NCBI GenBank assembly: GCA_946800325.1
Contig: OX326958.1
Span: 24,511,914 to 24,575,913 of the forward strand
From: Luzula sylvatica
Taxonomy: Eukaryota > Streptophyta > Magnoliopsida > Poales > Juncaceae
Length of the DNA: 64,000 bases
Reading direction: 5' to 3'
Notes under the pieces: model-generated
Database searches by the model: none
The model's input: the letters and a program-made list of their open reading frames with translations, nothing else
Told to the model about the DNA's origin: nothing
In this document: piece by piece, positions 22,947 through 34,099 of the stretch
How the letters are laid out: each line of letters starts with the position of its first letter
Position numbering within the stretch: the stretch's first letter is position 1
Position numbers and translations under genes: made by a program

Positions 22947-23658
22947 GGGCTTGTTTGGATGCACTAGTTTTTTTTAGTATAGGATGGTTAATTTCTAGGG
23001 ATTGAGATTTTGAAAATTGAAATCCTATAGGATATAAAAAGTTAAGGAATTAATGTAATGTCATGTTTGGATGTAATTTAAGGAATTCTATGAAAATATT
23101 GCTTCAAGAAATTTACTTGTATATTTTTATATATTTTAATATCGTATAATATAATGTGAGATAATATAATTGGTTATAGTCTAATGTAATATTCTTTAAT
23201 ATAGAGCATTATATATAGTACAGTATTTATATTTATAATATAATATAAAAAGGTAAAAAACTAAATTAAATATAAAAGTGGACCTATATATATAAACTTA
23301 AATTAAATATAAAATTGGACCAATATACACATATATTTAATCTATAAGCATTGAAATATAAACATTGAAATAATAAATGGAAACATTGAAATAATAAATG
23401 ACAACAAATAGGGAAGTGAGAAGTGTAAGAATATAATTTATTTAATGAAGAGAGAGAGTAAAAAGTTGTTCCTACAAAAAACTGACCAAGGTCAGTTTTT
23501 TGTTTCTCCAAAATGTGTATACAAATTGCCTAACAATTCCTTAACTACATATTCCTTAACCACTTCCTAAAATGGATCCAAACTTGCATTAGTGAATGTT
23601 CAGTAAAATTTTCCTTACCAATAAAATTACTCCTATTTCCTATCCATCCAAACAAGCC
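22947..23658. mobile_element. PIF/Harbinger-like (Tourist-type) MITE
   Basis: Terminal inverted repeats GGGCTTGTTTGGATG (left) and CATCCAAACAAGCC (right), flanked by TTA at 22944-22946 and 23659-23661. The TTA duplication and this terminus are diagnostic for Tourist-like elements. The AT-rich interior has no transposase. It shares its left end (GCTTGTTTGGATGCACTAG) with the element at 51329. Confidence 0.85.
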
Positions 23659-23679
23659 TTAGTCTTTCTTTTCCTCTCT

Positions 23680-24150
23680 TATGTAGTTTGACCGGGTGGT
23701 TTTACTTGTAATACTTCATCCTCTACTATACATCTGTTCTCTGATTTTTCGATTTTCCTTTGGTCTGTTCGATCAACAAAACAAATACTTACTTTTGTTT
23801 CAGCTTCCACTAATATCTCATGGTTACGTATGAAAGCTACCACCTCTCGATCAGTCGTGAAAGCGGACTTTAATTCATACATTTGAGGAAGGAGAACCAG
23901 TAAAATTACAAATTACAAAAAAATGTGCAGACTCAACTATAATTTATATTGAGAAAAAAAATAAAAAAGTTCACACATTTTTCATTTTTTTCACCGTATC
24001 ATTATCATACAAACTGCATGCTATCATACAATGATACAAACTACATGCTATTATTTTTGTATTAATTTATTATATAATTTATATTATTAAGGACTTACTA
24101 TTCTAATAAGCCAAAGCACGTACTGATATATGGTATTTTTTAAAATTGAT
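23680..24150 (-). repeat. Dispersed repeat copy 1, with an exon-like frame
   Basis: This block recurs, diverged, at about 38600-39060. Shared landmarks include CCACTAATATCT.ATGGTTAC, AATTTATATTGAGAAA and CACACATTTTT.ATTTTTTTCACCGTATC. In this copy the minus strand keeps an open 67-codon frame (23882-23679). Its first 30 codons (MYELKSAF...EAETK) end at a good splice donor (AAA|GTAAGT). The second copy has lost the frame. I do not recognise the encoded family. It looks like a mobile fragment of a gene. Confidence 0.5.
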
Positions 24151-24517
24151 CGGTTACAAAATATCATATCAAACGCATAACCCATCATGAAAAATAATAT
24201 TTTTACTATGGATTTGAAAAATTAGTTTAAAACAATCAAAATAGTACATAATATAAACATATACATACGAATATGACAGAGTATAAATATATAAAATTAA
24301 AAAGTAAATATATTCAAATAGGAATACTAAAAGAGAATATATAATATATGATATTCATATTCTGTTTGGATAAATATACTATAGGGATATTATGAATGCC
24401 CTTAATTATATAATCATTTGAAATTTTTTGTACTATTTTTTATATCACGTACTTTTGAATATTGTAAACTCTAGTTAATATGTTTTATATTTTTTGAATA
24501 ATTGAATGATTGGGTAG

Positions 24518-24601
24518 GTGCAAATGTGGGTTCAAAAACTTTGCCCTGGATATCATTTCCCGAGTTTATTTGAGAAACCGGGATTTCATTTGATAGATTA
24601 G
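24518..24601 (+). pseudogene. Orphan terminal-exon-like fragment
   Basis: After a plausible acceptor (GGGTAG|G) the frame VQMWVQKLCPGYHF...FHLID runs 27 codons to a TAG. No partner exon is visible in the AT-rich sequence upstream. The composition is protein-like, but I cannot name the gene. It is probably part of the same mobile block as the exon-like frame at 23680. Confidence 0.3.
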
Positions 24602-24858
24602 TGGTTAAAGTTGGGGTTCATTTTCTTGTCTTTTGAGTTGGAGGTAATTTTAGGTGTGAAATATTAGTCCAATGAACATGATAAAAATAAAAAATACTAT
24701 CGTTTGGATTCTAATCTTATTTCTTGATAATCTGTAAAAAATATATTAGATGAAAATCAATAGAAATGGGACTTAAAACCCTCTCTATTTTCTAAAGAAA
24801 ACTATTTTGTGATTTAGTTATATAGTATTATTATTAATTTTTATCATTAATACTTGAA

Positions 24859-25090
24859 GGGAGTTCTATGATAGACCAATTTTTTTTTATTATGGACCTA
24901 TTTTAAAAAAAAAATATTTCGAATATTTGTTAAATAATAATTTTTTTTGAAAGATTCTAATGTATATTTATCATTTAATGCTATCCAAATCATAAATTTT
25001 GTATAATTAATTAATAAATAACTAAAATTCTTAAAATATTTTTTTGAAAAAAAACCCATGATAAGAAAATTGGTCTATCATAGAACTTCC
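24859..25090. mobile_element. Mutator-like palindromic MITE (232 bp)
   Basis: Ends GGGAGTTCTATGATAGACC and GGTCTATCATAGAACTTCC are near-perfect inverse repeats. An exact 10-bp duplication AATACTTGAA flanks it at 24849-24858 and 25091-25100, in the Mutator-type size range. Confidence 0.8.
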
Positions 25091-25100
25091 AATACTTGAA

Positions 25101-25632
25101 TATACCCCGAAGAAAAATCATGATGTTAACATGTCCGACTAGTAATATTTAATTTATGTAACTAGTTTTATGGAACCGGCTTGTAGAGAATTCATTTGGA
25201 GTCGAAATATTAATGTTTTTAATTCTGAAGGAGGAATGAGATTATTTAAATATTATGTCGAAATATTAATGGTTTAATCTGTATGCCTGATTGATAAATT
25301 CTTGCATAGAAAATCATTTATCTCGCACAACTTTTGCCCAAAATATTGAGGGAAATGACAAAACAGTCTCGAATAAATCACACTTTTCTTAATTAACATG
25401 ATAATTAAAAAGAATCATTGAATAAATAATGTTTAGATATTAATAGGAAATTGGTAATCCGGATGGATGCTAATTATATGAATATTAATTCATATGAATG
25501 TTAATTATCATGTTAATTAAGCGAGTTAACTTTAATATGAGAATGTTTCGTTGAAATTTGGTGGCACCGTATATGCTCTCAATCTGGTGGCAATCATATA
25601 TGTCCTCAAATATTGAATGACTTTACTAGCTA
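25101..25632. other. Gene-free stretch
   Basis: AT-rich spacer before the Helitron end. No coding signal. Confidence 0.4.
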
Positions 25633-25662
25633 CTAGCGTTGTGCCCGCGCGATTGCGCGGGC
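25633..25662 (-). mobile_element. Helitron 3' terminus
   Basis: Perfect 8-bp stem GCCCGCGC/GCGCGGGC with loop GATT (25643-25662), a 6-nt spacer and CTAG at 25633-25636 followed by T on the minus strand. A second CTAG lies 7 bp further out. The hexamer array begins about 80 bp inside this end. A diverged relative is at 41143. The 5' end was not found. Confidence 0.75.
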
Positions 25663-26126
25663 TTGTCTTTTTTTATGTGGGGTTGGATTTTTGTTGTATT
25701 GCAATTTTATTTATTTGGTAGCATGTATTTTTCTTTCTTCTTTTGCAGTTCGTATTGGTATTTTTTTTTCTTTTCATTTTCGTATTCATATTTGTATTTG
25801 TGGTCGTACTCGTAACTCGTAATCGTATTTATGTTCTTATTCTTATTCTTACTCGTATTCGTATTTCATAATTCGTAATTTGTATTTTGTATTCCGTATT
25901 TCATATTTCGTAATTCGTAAATAGTGATTCCTAAATCGCAATTCATAATCGTATTATTATTCTTATTTGTGTTTGTATTAGTATTTCTATTCATATTTCG
26001 TTTTCGTATTTGTATTGGTAATTCTTAATTGGATATGTATTTTATTTCGTATTTCATTTGGACAAAACAATTTGTACGAATGGTGCACTTGCCTCAGTAA
26101 TTCGTGATTTTTATAAAAAAAAATTA

Positions 26127-26186
26127 GCAAGAACCGTTCGAATTGTTCAAGAGCCGGCTTTCTTGAACAATTCAAACGGTTTTTGC
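26127..26186. repeat. Hairpin unit copy 1
   Basis: 26-base arms (26127-26152 and 26161-26186) around loop GCCGGCTT, with 24 of 26 positions complementary and one of the others a G-T wobble. It sits in a roughly 190-bp unit starting CCTCAGTAATTCGTG at about 26092 and ending near 26285. Confidence 0.9.
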
Positions 26187-26896
26187 TTTAAATTTTGTTT
26201 ATTCTTTTATACGTCATCAGCAAAGTCGGGGAAATAAACAAAACAATCTTCGCAAAATTTATTAAGAACGGAAGCTCGAGCTATTATGTGTATTTGTAAA
26301 TGTATTTGTATTTGTATTGGTATTTGTATTTTTATTTGCATTTTCTATTATTATTTCGTATTGGCATGTGTATTTGTATTTGCGTTTTTATTGATATTTG
26401 TAGTCATATTTGTATTTGTGTTCATATTCGTATTTCACAATTCGGATTTCGAATTTTGTCATTCGTAATTTGAAATTCATAATTTGTGTTCGTATTAGTA
26501 TTCGTTTTTCGTATATTTGTATTTCCATTCATATTTGTATTTCATATTTGTATTTGTTCTCGTGTTTCGTATTTTGTATTTTATTTTTTGTGTTTCTTAT
26601 TTCGTAATTCATAATTCCTAATTCATAATTCGTATTTTATATTTTTGTATTTCATAGTTCGCATTTTGTTTTAGTATTGGTATTGGTACTTGTTTTTCAT
26701 ATTCGTACTCGTTTTCATAGTTCGTTTTTGTATTTTGTATTTCGTATTTCGAGTTTTAATTCAAATGTGTATTCGTATTCGTATTTGTATTTTTTATTTG
26801 TATTTGTACTTTGTAGTCATATTTGTCCGTGTATTAATATTCATATGTCCGTATTCACGTTTGCCTCAGTAAATCATGATTTGTATATATTTTTAA

Positions 26897-26954
26897 CAAG
26901 AACCATTTGAATTGTTCAGGAGCCGACTTTCTTGAACAATTCAAACAGTTCTTG
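26897..26954. repeat. Hairpin unit copy 2
   Basis: 25-base arms (26897-26921, 26930-26954) around loop GCCGACTT, in the same surrounding unit (CCTCAGTAAATCATG upstream, a TTTGTTTATT...CATCATCGG downstream half). Confidence 0.85.
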
Positions 26955-28176
26955 CTTTAAAATTTGTTTATTATTTCATACATCATCGGAAAAGCCAGGT
27001 AAATAAACAAAGCATTCGTCAAAAAGTTTATTGAGAACGAAAATCGAGTCATCGAAATCGAATATATGTTTCTTACAAAATTATTTAGGCTCGTAAATTT
27101 TATTTAATACGTAATTGGCAAAATATGTTTACATTTGTAATGTTTGAGTTCCTAAGCATTGCTCGTTTCAAGAATAACAAATAATTTGTATTTGTATTGA
27201 TGTTTAGTATTTGTATGCCGTGTTGTATTGCATTTGCATTCTTATTTCGTTTATGTATAGGCTTGCATTTGGATTTGCATTTGTATTTTTCTGTTTGTAT
27301 TTTTATTTCGGATTTTGCAGTTTGTATAGTTATTGATATTTTTGTTTGTTTCTCGTTTTAGTATTTGGGTCCTACTCGTATCTCGTATTTATTTTCGTAT
27401 TCTTAGTTGTATTTGTATTTCGTAATTCATAATTTGTAATTTGTAATTTGTATTTCGTAAATTGTATTTCGTAGTTCGTAATTCGTAGATCTTATTTCGT
27501 ATTTTCATATTCGTTTTCGTATTTGTATTTTGTATTTTGTATTTCGTGTTTGGTATTTCGGAGTTTGCCAATTCTAATTCGTAATTCGTAATCATATCCG
27601 TGTTCGTATAAGTATTCGTATTTCTTATATTCGTATTTCCATTTGAAATCCTATTTCGAATTTGTATTCATACTCGTATTTCAAATTTTGTATTTTATAT
27701 TTCGTATTTCGTAATTCCTTGTTCATTATTTATAATTCGTATTTCGTATTTTGTGTTCCCTATCTTATAGTCCGCGTTGTTTTTGGTATTGGTATTTGTT
27801 TTTCGTTTTCTGTTTTCGTATTCGTATTTGTCGTATTTAGTGTTTGTATTTGGTATTTCATATTTCTTAATTCATTATTTATGTTTCGTATTTTGATTGA
27901 AATGTATATAGTTCGCGTTGCTTTTGGTATTGGTATTTGTTTTCTGTTTTCTGTTTTTGTATTCGTCTTTGTCGTATTTAGTGTTTGTATTTTGTATTTC
28001 ACATTTCTTAATTCATTATTCATATTTCGTATTTTAATTAAATTGTATATTCGTAATTTTATTTGCATTTGTATTTCCTATTTGTTTTTTGTAGTCTCAT
28101 TCGCGTCGATGTATTCTCATTCGTATATTCGTATTTGCATTTCCCTCAGTAATTACGATTTTTAAAATTTGTAAAG

Positions 28177-28234
28177 CAATAATTATTTGAATTGTTTAAG
28201 AGCCGGATTTCTTGAACAATTCGAACGATCATTG
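28177..28234. repeat. Hairpin unit copy 3
   Basis: 25-base arms (28177-28201, 28210-28234) around loop GCCGGATT. The outer arm has diverged more than copies 1 and 2, while the inner GAATTGTT/AACAATTC part is kept. Confidence 0.8.
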
Positions 28235-29059
28235 TTTTAAAATTTGTTTATTCTTGTGTACATCATCGGAAAAGTAAGAAAAATTAAAGAAAATGTCGTG
28301 ATATAATCATTTGAATTACTTTTTTGTATTTGTGTTTGAATTAGTTTTTTGTAGTTGTATTTGTTTTCGTATTTGTGTTTATATTTAGTTTTTTTTTTTT
28401 ATTTCATATTTGCATGTGTATTTCTATTTGTAATATTATTGGTATTTGTATTATTATTTTTGCATCGTATATCGTATTTCGTTTTCGTATTCATATTCAC
28501 ATTCACATTCATATTTTGTATGATATATTTCGTATTTCGTAATTTGTAATTCATAATAGTATTCGTATTCATACTCGTATTTCGTATTCTTATTGGTATT
28601 TTGTATTTTTATATGTATTTTGTGTTTTTATTCCATATTTGCATTTGTATTTGATATTCGTAGTTTGACTCGTGTTTGGGCTGGGTATATGTTTTTGTAC
28701 TTTCATTTGTATTTGTATTTTATATTTTCGTATTTGTATTCCGTATTTCATTGTTTGAATTGAGATTTGTATTTTCGTTGTTATTTGTTTTTCATTTCCA
28801 TTTGGTATTCATATTTGACATTTGTATTGGCATTTCGTATTCATATATGTATTTCGTTTTTGTATTATGTATTTGTATTTTCTATTCGTTCGTATCCATA
28901 TTCGTAATATTTTTTTGTTTTTGGTTGTCGTATTCACATTCTCATTTCGTATTTGTATTCTTATTCGTATTTCGGTTGTCGAATACAATTTGATCCAGGT
29001 ATCTGATCAAAGCCTATTCCCCAAAAATGCCAACAATTTGTTTTTCAATCCCATATAAA

Positions 29060-30150
29060 CCAACTCAAATTACATTTGTATCCCGAAATCTGCGCGAACC
29101 CTAGAAATCGCCGTGCTTGTCGGCCGTGCAATGCCGGAAAATGGCCGTGCTCATCTTAGAAAACCCCAAGAATCGCCGTGCTCATTGGGTTGGCCGCGGA
29201 AACGCCATAAATCGCCTTGCTCGTCGCGTGCCGAAACCCTTGAATCAAAAGAGATGGCCGAACACGGAATCACCGAGGTTCTAAACATATTAACAAAATC
29301 AAATATAAGTAGTTTTGAATATAAATGAAATTTTATTTTTTACAAATAAAGTTACTAACCTGCATGGATTGGAAATTAACGAAAAGATACCCGTTGATAA
29401 AATTCTACGAAACACCAGAATTTAACCCTTTGGTGACATGGCGGTTTGGAATAGCCAAGAAATCAAATTTGGCTGAAAATTTATTAATTTCCACTTCAAT
29501 CACATAATTTAATTAGTTATCAACAAAATATAAATTTTAATATATATACACTAACATGTAAGGATTGGCATGAACAAACTTCCGTTGCGAAGAAAACCGC
29601 CCGACATTGCTTCAGATATACCTTAATTAAAAATTATCGATTGAATTAATTAATTATTAATTAATTAAGATGAAAATTATAAAATAAATCCACTCAAGTC
29701 ACATAATTTAATTAATTACTAACCAAAATTAAAATTTAATACATACACTAACCACGCAAGGATTGAGCAAGAAGAAAATCTCGTTGTCGAGAAAACCCCC
29801 TGATATCTCTGACGTAAGTTTCGAAGTCGTTTAGTTCGTCTTTATATGCGAATCCTAAATATCGGAGGGGCCTTTGAGGACATTTTGCACGACAGAAACA
29901 TCTTGGAACCACATGAATATGCTCCTATCCAGTAGATTCTCCACTGTCCCCTAAAAACAATAAACAAATTTGTAGAAAGGTCCTTAAAAGCCAATTTGAC
30001 AGGAAATAATCGTACCTAAAAGACTTGACAGGAACTAATCATACACTAACCATCGATGCCAGTAGACCGACATCACTACCGCCTTCGAAAACTCTAGAAA
30101 TAAGGAAAACTCGGAGGGTTTCGTCGTCATCGTAAGATAGGGTTTCGTAT
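29060..30150 (-). pseudogene. Exon-like island between hexamer arrays, origin unknown
   Basis: GC-richer block (29090-29280, with repeated CGCCGTGCTC motifs) followed by three exon-like pieces separated by AT-rich, intron-like gaps. On the minus strand, 29950-29765 contains an open stretch HVVPRCFCRAKCPQRPLR...DFETYVRDIRGF preceded by an AG and followed by GGTTAG. Segments at about 29620-29560 and 29780-29740 look like diverged duplicates of one another (GGGGTTTTCTTCGACAACG-like then CAATCCTTGC). No family recognised. Probably captured gene fragments in a transposon. Confidence 0.4.
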
Positions 30151-30442
30151 TCATAATCGTAAGATACGGTTTTGTATTCGTATTTCACATTTCGTATTTC
30201 GTCATTTGTCTTTTGTAATTCATGATTTGTATTTCGTATTTCGTAGTTCGTATTGTTGTTGGTATTGTTTTTTTCTTATTCGTATTTCGTTTTGTGTATT
30301 TCGTAATTCGTATTTCGTATTTGAATTTTAATCTATATGTGTACTCGTATTTTGTTTGCATTTGTATTTTGTATTCATGTTTCATATATTTTTATTTCGT
30401 ATTTCATACTTGGATTTCGGATTTTGGACTCATGTAAGGCTT

Positions 30443-30501
30443 TAGGGTTTAGGATGATTTAGGGTTTATGATTCAGGATTTACGATTTAGGGTTTAGGGG
30501 T
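30443..30501 (+). repeat. Interstitial telomere-like patch
   Basis: Four TTTAGGG heptamers of the plant telomere type, one followed directly by TTTAGGA, mixed with degenerate versions (TTTATGA, TTTACGA) in about 60 bp (CTTTAGGGTTTAGGATG ... GATTTAGGGTTTAGGGG). It stands out clearly from the surrounding GTATTY hexamers. Confidence 0.8.
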
Positions 30502-31191
30502 AATTCATAATTCATAATCATATTCTTATTCGTATTTATATTTGTGTTCCTATTTTGTATTAGTTTTTCGTATTTTCATATGTAGTCGCGTTTCGTATTT
30601 CGTGTGTAGTATTTAGTATCTAGTAATTCGGGTTTCGAATTTCTGATTTGGTATTTCGTAATTCGTAATTCATAGATCATAATTCATAATTCATAATTCG
30701 TAATTCATAATCGTATTCGTATTCTTGCATTCATATTAGTATTCATATTCATATTTCATTTTCGTATTTCGTACTCATGTTGGTATTTCGTACTCGTATA
30801 TGTATTTCGTATTCCGGTATTGTACTTGGTATTCGTATTTGTTCTTGTATTATGTTTATGCATTTATATTTGCATATTTATGTGTATTTTATTTTTAATA
30901 TGTCATTTGTATTAAGATTGGTATTGGTATTTCTATTTTGTTTATTTATTTATTTTGTATTCATGTCCTTATTCGTATTTCGTATTTGTACTGGTACTTC
31001 GTATTTGTATATTTATTTACTATTTGCATTGTGTATTTTTATTTTGTGTTGGCATTTGTGTTCGTATTTCGTTTTTTTATTTGTACTGGTATTTGCATTT
31101 GTATTTGTGTTTTCATTTTCATTGACACATGATTTGTATTATTATTTTGATTTTGTAATTTGTATTCCTATTTCGTATTTAAATTTGCATT

Positions 31192-31300
31192 TGTTGGTTG
31201 AGTGTGAGACACAAAAAACATGTGTTGTGAGAGGTTGTGGGTTCGATCCCCATTGACATCAATGGATGGAGGACATATGAGCCTTCTCCATTTATTATCA
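31192..31300 (+). mobile_element. SINE copy with 11-bp target duplication
   Basis: 109-bp plus-strand copy with B box GGGTTCGATCCCC and the family's TGAGTGTGAGACACAAAA and CATTGACATCAATGGATGG segments. The exact duplication AAATTTGCATT (31181-31191, 31301-31311) shows it inserted into the hexamer array after the array existed. Confidence 0.85.
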
Positions 31301-31766
31301 AAATTTGCATTCGTATTCGTGTATTATTCGTATTCGTTTATTCGAATTCATATTTGTATTTGTATGATTTGGTATTTCGTAATTCACAATTCGTAATTCT
31401 TAATTCCTAATCATATTCGTATTTGTGTGTGTGTTTGTATTCGTGCTTGTGTTCGTGTCAGTATTCGTATTCATATTCGTAGTTCAATTTCGTACTTCGC
31501 AATCGTGTCGATATTTTGTATTTTATATGTATTTTATATTTGTATTCCGTAATTGCACATACTATTCGTATTTGTATTTGCATTCCGTCTATGTATTTGT
31601 ATTTGCATATTCATGTGTGTTTGAATTTTTTTTTGCATTTCGTATTGAAATTGACGTTGATAATGGTATTTGTTTTATGTCTCTTTTTTCATTTGTGTTC
31701 GTTTTCATACTTCGTATTTCTATATATATTTAGTATTTGTGTATTTGTATTATGTATTCTCATTTT

Positions 31767-31767
31767 T

Positions 31768-31811
<44 letters not shown>

Positions 31812-31852
31812 ACGGCAATGATGATGATGATTATGATGATAATGATGATGAT
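31767..31852. repeat. (ATG)n microsatellite
   Basis: About 14 ATG/GAT units, a short interruption (ATACGGCA), then further ATG/ATT units. The poly-Met and poly-Asp open frames at this place are artefacts. Confidence 0.95.
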
Positions 31853-31932
31853 ATGTATTTCATATTTGTATCCCGTATATGTTTTTCTATTCATATTCAT
31901 ATTTATATTTCGATATCGTTCCTTTATTTGTA

Positions 31933-31960
31933 CTAGGAAAATACCCGCGCTTCGCTGCGG
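31933..31960 (-). mobile_element. Helitron 3' terminus (second type)
   Basis: Minus-strand reading: CCGCAGCGAAGCGCGG hairpin, a GTATTTTC spacer, then CTAG (31933-31936) followed by T. This hairpin type differs from the CCCGCGCAATT type of the other copies. The element would extend rightward. Its 5' end was not found. Confidence 0.65.
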
Positions 31961-31964
31961 ATTT

Positions 31965-32715
31965 TATCATGTAATAAGTAAAATATGTTTTCTTTTCTTG
32001 ATAATCCATAAAACTCATAGCCAAATGATAAAATTGTAAGTAGATAAAAAAAAACAATTCAAACACATAACGTAAAGATAAATAACTAACATTACATCAT
32101 TACAATTTACAAACATACAACTCGAAAAACAAAAACATACAAAGTACTAATGATTTTAATCCATCAATATGCATGATTTTCACTGTGCATGTATCTTTGT
32201 CCATTCAAAATAAATTTGAATTGGATGATTTTATAAAACATGAAAATTTGAACTATTCGAGTGAAGTAATTTGAGTGAAGCTCTGGTCTATAGTATATTT
32301 GAAAATAAATAAGGTCCTTCTAATAATTTCAAATTGAATTTTGTTGTGCAATTAACATTGAGAAATTTGCAAAGAAAAAAAGTCCCGCATTAATGTCCGG
32401 TGTCTTGCAACTGAGGTACACTTCTCTATGTACAAATTTATACATATGAGAAATTTACAGAGAAATCGCTACACTTTATAAAAAATGAAAAATTACCGTG
32501 TGCACATCTAATATTTTTTTAGACAGTATAACCCGTAGGCAATGTGCAGCCAATCTCTATCTATGTAAAAAATTATATATAAGAAATTTACAAAAAAGTC
32601 TTTGTATTTTGTCTAAATTAAAAAAAGGAAATCTCACAACTGAGGTATTTCTATGTACCAATTTATATTTGTTAGAAATTTGAAAAAAAAAAAACACTGC
32701 ATTTTTTGTAAATTG

Positions 32716-32801
<86 letters not shown>

Positions 32802-33535
32802 ATAATTTGCAAAAGATACCTGCATTTTCTAAATTGAAAAATACCTCTCTCCAAAACTGAGGCATCTCTCTGTACAAAATTATATATACGAAAATTTTGG
32901 TAAAAACAGAGATGCGAATACCTTTGTCCACATCGTATTTTTGAAACCCCCACTTGTTAAGTGTCCCCAATCCACTCGCAGCTCTTACTAACCCATATAT
33001 TGAAATATTACTCGGATCTATTTTCTATAAAAAGTTTTATCACGACGCCACATCAAACCTGAGTAGAATCCCGTATCTGAATTTGTGTCTTATGGAGCCC
33101 TCGTATTTTACCTGTAAATTTAATTAAGAATGATGAATTGCATAATCTTTAGAATATTAGAAGAAATTATACATAGTACAAATTAATTTACCATAATATA
33201 ATGCTCCAATAAATACCAATAATTCGGATTCGTATATATATCATCAGAATCGTTTCCAATTCCAGGGGTCAATGTGCAAAACCTACTCAATATTTCTTTG
33301 ATTATGTTTATCTACAAAACAAAGCAAGCAATTTGTTTTACTTTCATACTTCCTAGATCCGTTATTTAATTCTACCATTACTCATTCCAAACATAACCAG
33401 TAAGAGATATTTTGGTACATTACTGCAATAATGTAAAAATAAAAGGGACTAAAATATTTTATATCAAAATATGCACTACTCGATATTTCTTTTATTTTTT
33501 TTTCCATTTATAGAAACTTGCACTTCAAACATAGC
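31965..33535. other. Gene-free stretch
   Basis: AT-rich, with small overlapping frames only. A loose, diverged repetition of AAATTTACAAA and TGAGGTA...CTATGTAC-like phrases occurs between 32390 and 32900. No gene supported. Confidence 0.4.
32718..32797. repeat. (CT)n-(TA)n compound microsatellite
   Basis: About 20 CT units directly followed by about 20 TA units. Arg-Glu and Tyr-Ile frames across it are artefacts. Confidence 0.95.
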
Positions 33536-33539
33536 CCAA

Positions 33540-33835
33540 TTGTGTGACTTCATGTCTGATGATGAGAAAGTGGTGAGGTGAAGAGCAATCGCAGAACTTC
33601 AAATAAAGAAAAAACAATGCTAGGACCTATTGAGAAGAGAGAAGAACCTTTAGCAGCAAATGATGTATCCCTGCGATTTGGTGCCAATGCCTCTCTCGCG
33701 CGATATGGCTGGTTTCTCTTCCTCTTTCTCTTTCCGCGCCATTCTGTGGACGCCTCCATATGCACCTCGATATGTTCTTTCTTCTCTTTAGCCTGGGAAA
33801 TGGTTTCCCTCTCTCTCATATAAGTTGAAGAGACA
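33540..33835. other. GC-richer coding-like island, unassigned
   Basis: Open on both strands (33550-33819 minus, 33578-33823 plus) with no recognisable domain, ending in a CTCTCTCATATAAG promoter-like stretch. It may be another captured gene fragment. Not supported as a functional gene. Confidence 0.25.
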
Positions 33836-34099
33836 TGATTTTTCTCTATTCATAAGTCATATGAATATCATCTACTCATGTACAGTAAAGAGGTATGGGG
33901 ACATGATTTGTTGTCTCTAGTCAATGTAGAGTCACGTAGAGTCATATAGGCATGATAAAGTTAAGTTAAAGAGGTATGGAGGTATGGTCCGTATGGAGAG
34001 GAAAAAAAATGAGTATTTTTCATATTAAAATGACTCATATTACAGCATACGTGGCTGATCGTGAGAGCTGCGTTTGTAAAATTAATGGGAAGGGGAAAT

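Larger units (their letters stand above)
25740..28990. repeat. Degenerate GTATTY hexamer array, block 1
   Basis: Over 3 kb of imperfect GTATTT/GTATTC hexamers with AATTCGTAATTC-type variants, interrupted by three copies of a roughly 200-bp hairpin unit. Long open frames rich in Cys-Ile, Tyr-Leu or Val-Phe arise in every frame because 6 is a multiple of 3 and stops are rare in this repeat. They are not genes. A 141-bp tandem duplication is visible at about 27775-28060 (CGTATTTAGTGTTTGTAT recurs at 27832 and 27973). Confidence 0.9.
30160..31930. repeat. Degenerate GTATTY hexamer array, block 2
   Basis: Same repeat as 25740-28990, with a telomere-like patch, an inserted SINE and an ATG microsatellite. 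The right end abuts a Helitron 3' terminus at 31933. Long aromatic/Val-rich open frames here are repeat artefacts. Confidence 0.9.

Noticed and set aside
26286..31821. Many open frames of 60-167 codons rich in Cys/Ile/Val/Phe/Tyr in the hexamer arrays
   Set aside because: A 6-bp repeat with few stops stays open in all frames. Composition is periodic and no domain or codon preference is visible.
31737..32039. Poly-Asp and poly-Met proteins
   Set aside because: Direct translation of the ATG/GAT microsatellite at 31767-31852.
32557..32970. 137-codon minus frame with Arg-Glu and Tyr-Ile runs
   Set aside because: Runs are the CT and TA microsatellites; the rest is AT-rich with no motif.
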